This document shows positions 35,708 through 49,465 of a stretch of 64,000 nt of DNA, in pieces. A program made the translations under genes and the position numbers. Below the pieces are notes generated by a model. That model did not search any database. It was not told the origin of the DNA and worked only from the letters and a program-made list of their open reading frames with translations. The DNA is from Sipunculus nudus (Eukaryota > Annelida > Sipuncula > Golfingiida > Sipunculidae), in NCBI GenBank assembly GCA_026874595.1, contig CM049316.1:11088839-11152838 (forward strand), given 5' to 3'. Each line of letters starts with the position of its first letter. The stretch's first letter is position 1.

Positions 35708-36199
35708 GTAGTAAACCGTGATTCAAAAATATTAAATTAAATTTTGTTGTATTAGTATAGATATAGGTTACTATTGGGATATTGTTAATTTATGTATTGT
35801 GGAACACATAAAAATTTATTACCTTTGTGTTTTTGAATAAAAAATGAATAAACTTTATATCAATGGTGACCTAAACATCATTGCACAATATAAGAGGCCT
35901 TAAAGCCTTCGGATTACTGAAAAAGGTCGCAGCCACTACCTACGCTAAAAACAAGACTTTATATGATTTTTGTTTGAAGGTATATAATGATTTAAATTAA
36001 TACACTCTGGAAACTGACAAGCAAGTCAGTGTAAAACACCTCTGCATGGTTGGCGGCAATCAGAAAGAACTTCAGTTGCTCTTCTCAGGAGTTATATGCT
36101 ACCATTAAAACTCAAGACGCAAAAATTGTATTATAATGTAAAAATGTATAAAAACTTATACAACTGAACATTAAAACATATTCTGCTCCCAAGCCATTG

Positions 36200-36450
36200 G
36201 TTGTATTGACGGGAGCCTATAGTAATATAATCAGTTTTTCGTCCGTCAGTCTGTCTATCCTACTGTCCGTCCATTTATCTTTCCGTGTGAGTCACGCTCT
36301 TTCGCGAATCATTTAAAAAATGATCAAGATATTTCCGGGAACATTTACCGAAGATTGCCTTGAGAGAATGTGCGCTATCCAAAATCAGACCTTTTGGAAA
36401 TCTGATAATCTGTATGGCAGCTATCTAGGAATTCCTTTCGATTTCGTCAG
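36200..36450. repeat. Dispersed repeat, copy 3 of 3
   Basis: Shares GCCTATAGTAAT, a CCGTCNGTC-rich stretch and the ATTGCCTTGAGAGAATGTGC region with 17905-18215, in the same orientation. The 71-codon frame at 36320-36535 overlaps it but is not kept in the other copies. Confidence 0.55.
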
Positions 36451-36799
36451 CATTATCTTCCAACAGATGAGGTTCGTTAATGCTTTTCAGACCCAGTATA
36501 TACAAAAGTTTATCAGTTGGAATAACTGGACTTAATCAAAGACGTTTAGTGTAGCAACCATCAGTATCCTTGTGACTCGTAAATAGGCCAAATCAGTATG
36601 ACATCTCCCTTTTTCTTTCTCATACTTCGATTTAAATATTCATCCAAGCATTATAATGCATTGGACTAAAATAATGTAACTCGTATTTGAAGAAACTTCT
36701 TAATTATGTATGATTTTTTTTTCATCCTTGGGGAATCAAAATCTAATATGAATAAAAAAAGACAGCGGCTGTCTCATGTAGCTTGTAACCTTTGATATA

Positions 36800-39700
36800 T
36801 GAGACAAATATGTATCCATGCAGAACGCTTTAACTAGTCTGGATTTAAATTGTTGACATATATATGTGTAGAATTGATGAAGATTTAGTCCATAAGCTGA
36901 AACGCATTGCAATAGTTCATGGGAAATTTCGATTGTTTATGACAGTCCTTAATAATCAGTGAAAGTATCACATGGTTTGACCTTCAAGTGTCAAGAACCA
37001 GTAAATATAGTATAATACTGATGCCAGAAGAAATGCCAGAAGAAATTAATCAGCGTCTGCATGGTCCCACAAACACTCTCGCTGTATAAATTGGAAAACA
37101 AGAGTCGTATATCTGATACACTAGCTGTATGATTCTTACATTAATTGCTTACTCTTCTAACCTGGATAAGGGAGTCATGGTTAAAATAAGCACATAACAC
37201 CATGCAAACAGAGCCTCAGTTCTTAAAAATTCAATTTGGATTGCATGGAATCTTCTGGACTAGGTTCTTTGTGAACCAATATATGTTAATTTAAATTAAA
37301 TCACAACAAACGCAACGTACCAAAAACTCCTTTAACCAACTGATAAAAATCAAAGTTATTATCAAAGGGACGACCTTTCAAGCTATCTGAATGTGTCATT
37401 TATCATTTTGGCCTGACCTTTCATGTTCAGGCACGCTGTCATTTCTAATTGAGAACTAAAAAAATAAAGGCAGAAGATTATCTTTATTTTGGTGTTGCGG
37501 CATGTTGAACTTATTATGAAAGTCATGTTCTGGTTATATCGCCCATAAAAGCCTTCAGTTCACTTATCTATACTGTTTTTCGGCTGTTTGGCGTGTAGGA
37601 AAAGACGTTTTACCATTGTAAGAGATCGGTAGAATCTAATACATGGCATTATCACGTGGTGCGAGGAAAACGACTTATGTTAAAACAGTGTTAAACTAAA
37701 ACTGGCTAACATACAATTACGGTTGATCCACAGCCATTACGGAACAACTGAAGGTGAGTTTCAACAGAAAAACAACCTTAGAGATAAATTCAACACATTA
37801 ACTTAAACCCTGTTCGCCGATTTATGTAAACTTTTAATCAAAATGTTCTCTATTGATTACATGGGTCAAATATAAAACATTTCATATATCCCAGTGTCTT
37901 CGCACACGAGGCACTATATCATAGCGAGACGGAAGATGTTGCCAGATATTTAAGAAATCAAAAGATATCAAAGCTAGGAAAAGAGTAAAAAAATCCAAGA
38001 ATAAGCCACGTATCAAGGGTCATTAATGCATGCAGAATCACGCTTTATTAGACGTTATCTGACATCATCTGTGTCGGCAAAAGCATGCGGGCTCGAGATG
38101 TCTGTTAAAAGCTTGAAGCAAGCTATAACCGATATCACTTGCTGAAGGATGAATTAAGCAATACGCTTCAATACTCAACATTTTTTCGCTCTTTCTTCTG
38201 CACCTTCAATTTGGTTTCTTTGATAAAAGGAACTTAAAGAGTTTCACTTTTGCAGGAGGATGTTCATCCTATAGAATATTGGTTAATCATAAGGAACGCT
38301 AAACGCAACAGCTGATATTTTCAGACACATTTTTTTAAAACCTTTTAACTTCAATAATCCATAGCTTCATCTTCTATGTGATGCCAATAAGGTGTATTTA
38401 CTTTTATCTAAAAATATATACCTATCATTCATTCCAGATGTCCAAGAGTAATCAAAAACATGCATTCACAAATACTACCTGACAAAAACAATCATCATTT
38501 ACAAATCATCTTAAACTGCACAACGGATTTATAGGTTTTATTATAAGCAATCATTGCCAAAAAGGTGCTTTCCGTTGAATACCAAAATACCGGTCAGTCC
38601 GATATTTATTGTTTCATGGAGATATCCTGGCGAATAATGAAATTACTGCAAGTTCTGAATATGATTTAGTCTTATTTTAAGAACATATTTTCACGCACTT
38701 TGCAAACTACACACAATTTTACTCATTACTGGCACAACTTGTACAGCTGTCTTAAGAAATACCCGGGGTAAAAGTTTACCTTATTAACACACACATACAT
38801 ATACATATACGAAAAAGACGGGATCTATAAGACTTTACAAAATATGTCAATTGTTTTTATAAAATAAAACTGAATATTAATATGCCGCCTCTCTATTGTA
38901 CAAAGTACTTTAAGGAACTCTCTACCTCGTGAAAACAGCAATACACACGTCTTTGCTAAGGCCGGTGCAGTATGAGTAAGCAGTAACCCACAAGGGATGT
39001 CTCAAAAGACACTGAGAAATGTGCGTGGCCAACCAGTACTGCACGGGGTTATTGTAGGAAGAGTTAAGGATAGCGTGGTAAAGTGATATATTTTTATACC
39101 GTTTCTCTCTGTTCTCGGAGGCCATGCCTGTCTGGCGGCTGAACCTGTATTTTCGATACAAACATTTACTCATTCCAGACCATCTGAGGTGAATTCTCTT
39201 ATAAAGCAGCCCCTGTACAAAACACGCATACCCAACGAGTTTTTGAATTTTACTACAATTGCTGTGTCTTCGCAGTTCGCTTGTTCTGTTCTGGCTGGAA
39301 ATAGACTGAACTTTTGTTTTTTATCGACTGGATCAGTTTAACTGCTCATCATGTTTAGTTGTTTTACACTTTCTATCATGATCAACATCAATATATCGAT
39401 TCCATGCTTAAAACCGGTCGAGGAACTAGAAACAAAATGCACGTTTACACATTATTGTTACACGTGTATATGAGAAAATGGTGCGACGTTTTTATCTTAT
39501 CCAACTTATTAGCACTATTGACTCGCATTGTGTGCTTTGGACTACTTTGTGCAAACGGTCATTTTATTCCTATCAAAGTAAAGGAAATCAGAGAAGTAAA
39601 ATTGATTTGGAAGTCATAACCTTTACTTCCACTAAGCTCCATGCGTATGTTGATATGATTGGATGTCGTATGGAGATAAAGCTTCACGCTTCACATCTAG

Positions 39701-39960
39701 CTGATCTAGATTTTTACAGTCGGTCCCGCAAAGGGTGAGCGCTCTGCAGGCTTAACAGAAAACATGCCAACGGCCGTGTTTAACTCACAAACGAATGCGT
39801 TTTACGGGGGTTCATCGGTGGTATGGACCCGGAATGAAGACTATGCATAACCTGGGCTCACAAGTGCAGTAGTCACCAGATCCGGTTAACACCAGGATGT
39901 AAATTGAGAGAGAGCGAATGCACGTACTTAGTTGAGCTAGCATTACAAAATGGAGGCGGG
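36800..39960. repeat. Tandem-array copy E
   Basis: E is the near neighbour of copy F at an offset of about 3.2-3.6 kb. Pairs are 36985-37025 with 40215-40260, 37220-37300 with 40455-40530, 37385-37465 with 40605-40670 (TGACCTTTCATG and CAGGCACGCTG in both), 37560-37680 with 40985-41080 (TTTTTCGGCTGTTTGGC, GAGATCGGTAGAATCT), 38015-38330 with 41565-41885 (GGAGGATGTTCATC), 38560-38640 with 42090-42170, 38925-38990 with 42415-42470, and 39930-39965 with 43315-43350. The 39240-39330 stretch recalls the distal block of B, C and D. No frame is conserved between E and F. Confidence 0.75.
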
Positions 39961-40149
39961 TACCTCCAACAAAATATATAAAACGAAAATAAGTAATTTA
40001 TGCACAACAAAGTTAAAATAAACCGCTGCTGTCTCGTGTTATTTTTAACTAGTAATACATACCTGTCCATGTAGATAAAAAAACACTCATCGATGCATGA
40101 TTTGATTAGTTGAAAATATCATGCAGAATTGATGAACCATTCCCTGGTA

Positions 40150-43100
40150 TTCTTTGTTACAGTTCCTGGGCTGAAGCGATTTACGCGGCAAATTTTGTGT
40201 TCTACACATGACTACAAATATCTTTAGGTGTCGAGGACCAGTGAATATAGTACCATACTGATAGGAAAGTTATTAATGGGTTGTCTCGTCGATACCTTAC
40301 ACATTCGTGAAGTACAAATTGGTTGACAAGACTGGTATTTCATAAACAATCGGTATATGTATGCTTCTTATGATCATTGTTTTCTCTTCTAGTATTTTAA
40401 AGGGTGTCTAAGATACAATACGCGCAATACAACCGTGAACAAAGATCCTAAAATCTTATTAATTCAATTTGAATTTCGTGGATTTCGGGACTAGTTTATT
40501 TGTGAATCAATATCTGTGAATTCAGTTGAAATCCCAACAGCAGCACCATTACAAAAACTCCACATACCATATGATTAAACCAAAGTTGTCATCAAAGGGA
40601 TGCCTCTGTCATGTATCATTTCGGACTGACCTTTCATGTCCAGGCACGCTGCCATTTCTAATAGAGAACTGTCTCATCATATAATTTTTTGTCTTTCTTC
40701 TCCTCACCAAGATCGTTTGGCTAGTTGATTGTACGAATCAGAGATAACCTGGGTCCTGTTCCACATTCCACATTCCCACCATAGACATGAGCAATCGATC
40801 AATCGCCTGTTAAGTAACGACAGGATGAGCCCTATACAGGACAAGAAATGGATTTAGTCGTCCGTTAATAAATTCAATCCATATAAGTCAAAGGAATAAA
40901 AGCAGATTTTCTTTGTTGTGGTGTTGTGGCAGGTTGTACTAATTGTGAAAGTCATGTTCTGATTATATCGCCTATTAAATACTTTTTTTCGGTTTTTCGG
41001 CTGTTTGGCTTGTAGGATATAGATTTTTACCATAATAAGAGATCGGTAGAATCTGATACATGGGAAAATTGCACGGTGCGACATAAAATCTTTATCTAGA
41101 AACTTAGCTTCATACGAAAACAGGCTGACATTGACATTACGGAACAAATTTAGTTTAGGTCAGTTTCAAAGGATTAATGGCACTGGTTGGTTTAGTTTCA
41201 TCGTGGTTTAAGAAAAAAATATATACTATACAGATACGCGATTGTACATGAAACACGTTAACGTAAGCTTTGTTCTCAATTCAGTGTTATTTTTAATTTA
41301 AAATTATGTCAACTGATCCAAATGAATGGAAATACAGAAAATGTTATATATAGCGATTTCTTTTCATATGACCCGCAAAATGAGAGCGAGACGCTTTGAT
41401 TCAAATGGAAAGAAACAGATGATTTTATTTAACCTAGATTCTTTGCTTAAAAGCCGCTAAATTATAGCCAGGCGAAAGTGTTGCCAGATTTCACAGGAAA
41501 TGAGAAATACATCCAAGAATAAGCCATGTAGTTTTTTAAATATGTATTTCATCATATGAACAAGGCGGGCGGGTCATTAGTGCTTGCAGGTCTTACCACA
41601 AGTCATCTATCATCATAAAAACATTGAGCTAAAATCATGTGTCGGAAAAAGCATGCGATCCCCGATGTTTTGTTAGAAGATAGAAGCTTGTTATAAATAA
41701 CTTTACCTGAATGCAAATGAATTCAGTCAAACGCCTGAATAATCATCATTACCTTGCACCCTAAAGTTAGGTTTATTTTAAGAAAAGGTAACTCGCAAGA
41801 CTTTCAGTGTAAAGGAGGATGTTCATCAAATAAGAAATTTGTTTAATCATAAGAAACGCTACAGCAACAGCTTATAAATGACGTCGTATTCTCAGACATT
41901 TTTTACCCTTGTTTTCTCTTATAAACAATACTTTCATCTTCTATGTGTCTTTATTTGGAGTTGATATTCGACATTCAGCGTTTATTCCAGACGTCCAGGT
42001 TACTTAAAATTCCATACACAAAAACTACTTGACAATTAAAATATTAATAGTTTAATTAAAATGCATAAGCTATTTCAGGCGTTATCATAAGGCTTTCACT
42101 GAACCTGTGAATAACGGCCAGTCCGACTTTGTGTGTTTTAGAGAAGGATATCCCAGCAAATCACGAAGTTCTCAATTGGATTTAATCTATGTTTAGAAAT
42201 CATTTTGTCACGCACTTTGCAAACCACAACCCATTTTGCACATTATTGACACAGATTGTTATCCAGCGTAAAAATCTACATGATCAACGAGCATTTACGA
42301 ATGTGAAAGGATTTGAAAGAAGGGATATTTTTTATATATGTTAATTTTCATTAAAAAAACTTAATATTATATATTTTTATTGTCCAATATACGTAATGAA
42401 ATATTATATTTTGTGAAAATAGCAATACACAAATCCTTGTTAAGTTCGGTGTAATACCAGTAAAATGTTACACAGGAGGGGTGTTCGATACTGAGGTTCA
42501 CTCAGGCGACCAAATGTTGACGTTATTCATATATGTTACACTTTATGAAACAAATATATAAAAAAATGATGAGGTCAAACGCAGCCGAGAGCCATTGTTA
42601 CAGAATAAAAGCCTAATTGACAGTCCATTCGCAGCTTATCTTTGTTATAGGTTTTGTTAAATTTCGATTGCCCTTGACATCTTTCATGCCCTATAGTAAT
42701 AAACAAAAATAACAGGGAGTATATGGCCTTAAGGAGCTGGGGTCATTAAATAATACACATTATTTACGTATTATCATATACGTAATCAATGTGCTTATGC
42801 ATGGCATCGATGACGAGCGGAGCATCACTCGGTTTGAAAAGGCGTCACTCGTTCCTGCAGAGGGTTATTATATAAACTACGAATTCTCAATGGATGTGAA
42901 TCTAATGTGTGGTTACAAATATCCTTCAAACGACGCTCATTTCTTTAATACACTAAATTAAAATGCAGCCATCCCTAATTTAAAGAAAGTAAAATCTTAC
43001 TGTTATACCGCATAGGAGGTCGGATGTTTTGATTGCAAAGTATTCTGTGTTCCAAGGCGTTTCTGATCTGGTACAATTTCTGTATTCTGGAGATGTCAGT

Positions 43101-43380
43101 TCAACTGAAAATATACATACAGTAAGAAATGACATATGCCTTTGGACCGTGTATCTTTGTCTTTTGTTTATCAAAGTTACTAAGGAAAAAAAATCGATAT
43201 CAGATGTTAATTAATTAAGAAAATGGTTTGATCAAGAGGTGGGTCCTATTAGGCTGTTTAAAATTCATTGACACCAACAAAAGCCTCTTCTGCAGATGTA
43301 CATAATACTTAGTTATGCAGGCATTAAAAAATAGAGGCGGTTACCTCGACCAAACCATCTTTCAGATAAAAGAGACTCTT
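40150..43380. repeat. Tandem-array copy F
   Basis: Partner of copy E as listed there. The 42620-42720 block also matches G 50875-50975 and H 61310-61400 through a CCATTCG(C/A)(T/A)GCTTATCTTTG core. Its end (43315-43350, GAGGCGGTTACC) pairs with E 39950, G 51595 and H 61930. Two overlapping frames near 42980-43214 have no recognisable content. Confidence 0.72.
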
Positions 43381-46300
43381 ATATTATACCCAAAATATAT
43401 TATTTAGGTGAGGCGTAGGATATTCTTAAGCCATGGGAGCTTCTACACACATACATTGCTTAACAAAGTGTTAAACTTAAAAAACTAATCAATCTGGATT
43501 TGCTCATAGAAAAAAAAAACTAAAAGACATGACAGATGATTTAAGAAATGTTTCAAATTACAAAACCTGAGATATTGTATTACACTGTACCTTGATAATG
43601 GTGGTGCGGCTATAAAAAGTAAGTTACAATGTGAAATTGATTCCTAATTCATTACTATTTTTTAGATGTTTGAAAAAATCTCAACAGGCATCATATCTGA
43701 ATATAAGCACACTCGACACGTCCCAGTTGGATGCAAACGCGTACCAAAGGTTTTAACAAAGCAGATTTAAGTTAAAGTTCTCAGGCCCTTACTATGTCTA
43801 ATTGATTGGAAAGTAATAATTAACAAACTTATTTCTCCTAATTAGACCTTTTCCCTTACTACGGCAGATCAATTTTTATATATATTCGAGCAAACGTGTG
43901 TATGGCTGAGGTTAAACGTTCACCAAAGAAAATATCTCATTCAGGTTTCAGTGCTTATCATAAACCCCATAAACATAATTCTTTCTTTCAATGTCACAAG
44001 ATTGAAAAGAAAATCACGTTTCAATGGACAGTCTGCTGTTCTAAAAACTATTTTCTGAAATATTGGTTTATCATGTTTATGCATTTAATTTTGTACCTTT
44101 GTCTGAAAGCAAAATAAAGCCTCTACTCATATTGTACCGCCAAGTACACTATTCCAACGCTGTGTGAGATTTCTTTTCACCTTCTAATTAACGATATCTT
44201 ACTAAAGAAATATATTTCATGGTTTCATAGGAATAAAATCGCTGTTATTCACTATATTATCAGTGGAGCAGGAAAGGGGTTTTCAAAGGTTGAAGTAACG
44301 TCGTATTTTAATATGAGATTCTATTCTGGCATGACAGCAACTTTTCTATCGTACAACTCTTAGGCCAAAAAAAGGTATGGTTCTTAGGCACTTTTTTCAT
44401 AAATCAGTGCAGGCGGGTGATATTTTATTTTTTACCTTTTCTTGTATGTTTTGATAAAAATGTCATTCTCAGGGAAAAGCATGAAAATTACAGATTTGTT
44501 TTCCTTAACAGGTAAAAAACAGGACGTAACAAAGGAAATCTTGTCAAAATTTTATTAGTTTATCTTCTTGAAAGATGAAATTTAAAATTTTTGATGCGGG
44601 GTTTACAAAAATGACGCGGGCGGTGCCTGCGAACCATATATTTTTTGCCCTTAGTCCTTTTCTTTAGATTATCTGCTGTTTAATAAAAGTATGAATAATA
44701 ATGTTTATATTTCTTAATGAAATACTTTTGTTCATAGTTTATCATCTTCAAATTTTAAATATAAATATGATCATTATTAAGATATGTGACAGTTTTTGTC
44801 ATTTTGAAAAAAAGATTTAAATTTAAAATTAGTTTTTTAAAATAAATTTTGTTCTGTTAAAATCGAATAAAATTCAGATTAACCACCTTTGACACGAGAT
44901 AATAGGAAATGGAACACATCATGTTGAAAATATTATATATAATAATGATAATAATATATTGTTACTAATTTTTCATTATATAATACTCGCAACTATAGGC
45001 CAATATTCATTTGGTTAAAGCTTATTCCTTTATTCGAAATATATACGCTTTGGGAAGAAGATAAGTGGTGTTAGGCTTCGAACTAACGATAATCTCAATT
45101 TAAGCTTCGACAATTTTCTATAATTATTAATGCGCATTCCTTGGTATACTCAGTATTTTAGATATTTTTTTTCAATAGTTACGGTGGTGTTATGGTGATA
45201 TCTCAATACACGAAATTGTGAGTTTGAATATAGAAGAGTAGTTGTATGTTAAACAAGGATATATCATTTAACTGGGAAACGTCAGAAAAAAGTTTTCTGG
45301 CATCGGGCAGGCCCCATTGTGGCCGTTGCCGTGGACTGTATTAATCTAATTCTGGAACTGGAGAAAACAATCTTTTTGATCAGCAGCAATGCTGGCTGTT
45401 CAAATGGACACCTAGGAAAGCCAAGTGTTGGTTTTGTCAATGTAACCCCGACTCTGACAGGAAATGACCCATACGTCAGGGGAAAAATGTACAGCTTTTC
45501 ACTGGAATTATAATCTATTGGTTTCTCCATCATCAACTTATAATGTAAATTTCAAAAGTCAAGCCAATACATGCATTGCCTTCATTTCACAACGGCGGGT
45601 TACCAACGTTTCTACGAAAGAAACTTGACTTTTATATAAAACCAGATTCTCACTTCTTTTACTGGTTTTCTTTCTCACGGAGTGTGACAGAGAAGGGTGT
45701 AATGATTGGCGGTGAGAACCCTTCCAGGCAGCTGCATGGTTCTTGCTATCCTTTTACAGAGACTGGGGATAGTTTGACCTTTTTCCCACTGCGACAGAAA
45801 CCGTTTTCCTGCCCACTTTCTGTGGAATTTCTTTGAAGGTACTATTTATCACCGCCACCTTTAATGTATCAGTGCTAAGATTTTGCCGATATTGGATTGA
45901 AAAGTACTGTGACGCACTAAGGTTCCACCACTACAGAAGTGAACTTTGTAAGCGGATCATGCAACGCCGTTATTTTATATTCCAAACCGATCCTGAACAC
46001 CGTCACTTGTGACTGCTATTTTCCCTTTCCTTCATACTACTTTGAAGCATGTCATTAGGTGATTCCCATTGAGGCAAATAGAAATGGCATAAGTATAAAA
46101 AAATTAATAATGGGGCACCGCCGTTTTGTACGCGCAAAATTAGCAATTTCATGTTAAATAGGTAAATTACTCTCTTTGTACATGGAACCAGAACAAATTC
46201 CTCCGTTGCAAATTAGCTCAGACTAGACATTTGGCAGAAGTACAGATAGATAAAAAGCAATGACCTTCTATCTGCATACATAAAGTTTAATGATAATGAT

Positions 46301-48239
46301 AAAGTTCCTTGACACACACACACACACGATTTTCTTAATGTAGCTTTAACAAACATTCGACACTTTGTGACTTCGTAAAAATGCTTCGACTTCTTGAAGA
46401 TGTGGGATTTCATATACCGAAGTATGTACGGAAAAATACAAATAAGAAAAACAAATATGCCTCGCCAGACCTATTGAAGTTAACTACAAACATATCGATT
46501 GGACTTAAAATATGGATGTGTTTTTGGTAAACGGTAGACCGGGTAAACAGGCCACTATAAAATATTGCCCGAAACCCGGCCAGGAAAGCTGACTTAAAAT
46601 CTATGTAAACCTCGATCGATACCGCCAGAATACCTGACAGCCACTTTGGTCGAGAATTTAGCTATGTGAGACCTATTGAAGAGAGATGTTCATTACTGTA
46701 TAAACGTAGTCTTATCACCAGATACTTGCCATATATAACGTTCATGATGACAAAGCGGTATATAAAATTGAGTAAAGAGGGAAAGTTGCTGCCTTGAATC
46801 TATTTATCAAGTGGTTCGTCTCATCCTAGGATGCATAAGCTCACCTTCTTATCTGGCTGATCAACATTCATCTGACAGTTTAACTTTTTGTTTTCTTTTT
46901 AAACAATTCTTATGAACCGAGCATCAAGTATTATTTTAACAATAAGTACAACTTCAAGAGGACAAGTCATCGTGACTCATTGCGTTTTAAATAAATAGGC
47001 AATATTTTCTATAAATTGCCAAGTACCTGGGACTCGATGTTTGCTGAATCCAATATGAAGTCAACAATTTCCTTTTTATATTTTTTATTTATACTTCCAT
47101 ACAAGTGTTCACTCATGCAATACAATATAAGTATGTATTTGAATATCTTTGTTATAATCATGAGAAACTTCGATTGTCTATTACAGCTTTCATATATCCT
47201 ACCCATCAACGGAAATATTTCAAGATTGTACCTCTTAATAGTCTGCAACTGGTAATTACTATACAGATGCCATGCTGATGCCTGATGTAATTTATCTCCT
47301 CAGTATCATAAACGCACTCGATCATAAGTAAAGGTATGTGTAAATAAATCGTTGATCTTTCTTGACATTAGATACTTTACTAAGGTTGAGGACGACAGTA
47401 TACCTAAAGAGTGCTGTTAAATTAACTATAAATTTTGCAAACGCTAGATTGCCGTTGATAATACCCTCAAGGAGACCTATATAATATTTAAAGCCCTCCT
47501 CCTGGAAAATAGCATATTACAAACCCTCCTCTTGGAAAATAACATATATCAAGCCCTCCTCCGGGAAAAAAGTATTATATTACGAGTCCATTAATGACAT
47601 CAACAGGTTTTAATTAAAACTATACCATCAAGTTCTCAAACTTTAACAAAAAGTACAATAATTTACCATCCTTGTAAAATAGAATCTGAATGTATATATT
47701 TTTAGGCATTGGCCTGATGTTTTAAATGTTAAATATGCTGAAAATTGTTGTTTAAAGCTCCCGCTTATATTATATGCCGAACATTTTATCCAATCCCCGA
47801 AACATGCTTGCAGAGAGGAATAATAACAGCTGAAGAATTAAAAGAAGAAATGAAGCGTATACAGCGTGGCTCTTTATCTAGGACAAACCGATAGATAGCA
47901 AGATACTAGTTTTATCACTCATAACAGATGACAAATTGGAGGTGGTGGTTACTTCTGTTGAAAATCTGTTGATTCTTGATTTTAGAAAATAAAACAAAAT
48001 TATTTTGTAATTTATACACAAAGGGTATATCATAGGATAAATTTTGAATTTCCGAAGGGCAGATGCATGAACGGGCCCTTCAGTAGTTAAAACAACTTCA
48101 CATATTTGATGCTGGGGTCAAATTAAACTATTTAGTCCATATTTTGGTATAAACAACTCATGGTACTAAGGAATGGTTTTGTAAACTTCAAAAGTAATTT
48201 GGGAAACATCTCATTTATCTTGTGTCATAAATTATCATC
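43381..48239. other. Mostly unassigned interval with array fragments
   Basis: Only fragments of the array are recognisable. The 45290-45420 stretch (TTCTGGCATCGGGCAG and GATCAGCAGCAATGCTGGCT) matches G 50110-50195. The 44010-44035 stretch matches 63945-63970. The 47935-47960 stretch resembles the GGCGGTTACC landmark of E-H. The frames at 45282-45536 (minus) and 45319-45513 (plus) overlap the fragment on opposite strands. An imperfect CA run occurs at 46313-46327. No gene is supported. Confidence 0.45.
47491..47580. repeat. 30-bp tandem repeat, three copies
   Basis: Three consecutive 30-bp units each start AARCCCTCCTC and continue into GGAAAA and an AT-rich end. Divergence grows from unit 1 to unit 3. 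Confidence 0.9.
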
Positions 48240-49405
48240 TTTTTCTCTTTTGTATATATGGTGGTGCCGTGGCTAACATATTGGAGTTCAACTCTGAAAT
48301 AGATACAAAAGTCGTATGAATTCAATTTGAGTTGAAGCACCCAATATCTTCAGGACTGGTTAACTTGTGAACAATAGTTTAGAAGTCCAGAGGGAAATTA
48401 CAATAAACAACCCGGCAGGACACAAGCTAGGACTCTGCATACCAAAGGGATAAGATCAAAGCTATTAGCCAAGGTGTCGATTTGTTCACGCTCTCCTGCT
48501 CTGTCATTTATTATTTTGCTCCGACCTTGATTAAAGCGCACTGCCATTTGTAATGACAAACAATCTGATATCAATATTCTTTTCTTATTTCTCTACTCCT
48601 AGATATCTTCATTGGCTGAATGTACGGGAAAATGACATATGGTTCTTTCTGACTCGTAACATAAATATATATCACCGATCAATAAGATTGGAGATTGCGG
48701 TCCGAACTGTTCAAAAGTATGTTTACTTAATTTGTTTCGTCGACTTTTAAGAATATACAGCAAAGTAAGGAAAATAAATAAAAGTGGGGATAAGCTGGAA
48801 AATAAGAAGGTTTTGGCTAGATATTACTGAGACTGATCATTTTGGGTCTCCAATTAAGGAGAACACTTTTGAAAATGACAAAATCGGTAGCAGGCTCTGC
48901 ATATTGCAATTATTTTTATAATAACTAAAAGTGAATTGCCCCCGTGTGTTCAAATAAATTTGCCGGTCAGGCAGGCCCACAGGGGGCGACACAATAAAAA
49001 ATGGTGCTGCACTCTATCACCTTTCGGTTGACACTTTACACTCTTTGTGGATGTAGATCGCCCAACCATCACAAGCTAGCGATCCCAGGCTAGACAAAAG
49101 TGACTTTCAAATCGGTCTATATAGAATGATTTGTTCTAAAGCGCCATATATATATTTACTCACACTCGTCGACCATCAGGACAACGTATGTGTGATAGGA
49201 AAAACACACGCGAACCCAGTTTTCCCTCCTCCACCAATATAAAGCACTTCAGATAGGCAAAACCTAGGGGTTAACTTAGGAATGTGCACCTTGTATAAGC
49301 TGAATATTGGTTATTGATAGAGCTGTGCCACATGGGAATATTAGAAGATCTGCGTATATATTAAAGGACTTTCATACCCGAACATATACAATATATTACG
49401 TGCGG

Positions 49406-49465
<60 letters not shown>

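Noticed and set aside
45050-45110. T-arm-like TTCGAAG hairpin on the minus strand
   Set aside because: No matching acceptor, D or anticodon arms are found upstream, so it is not a tRNA.
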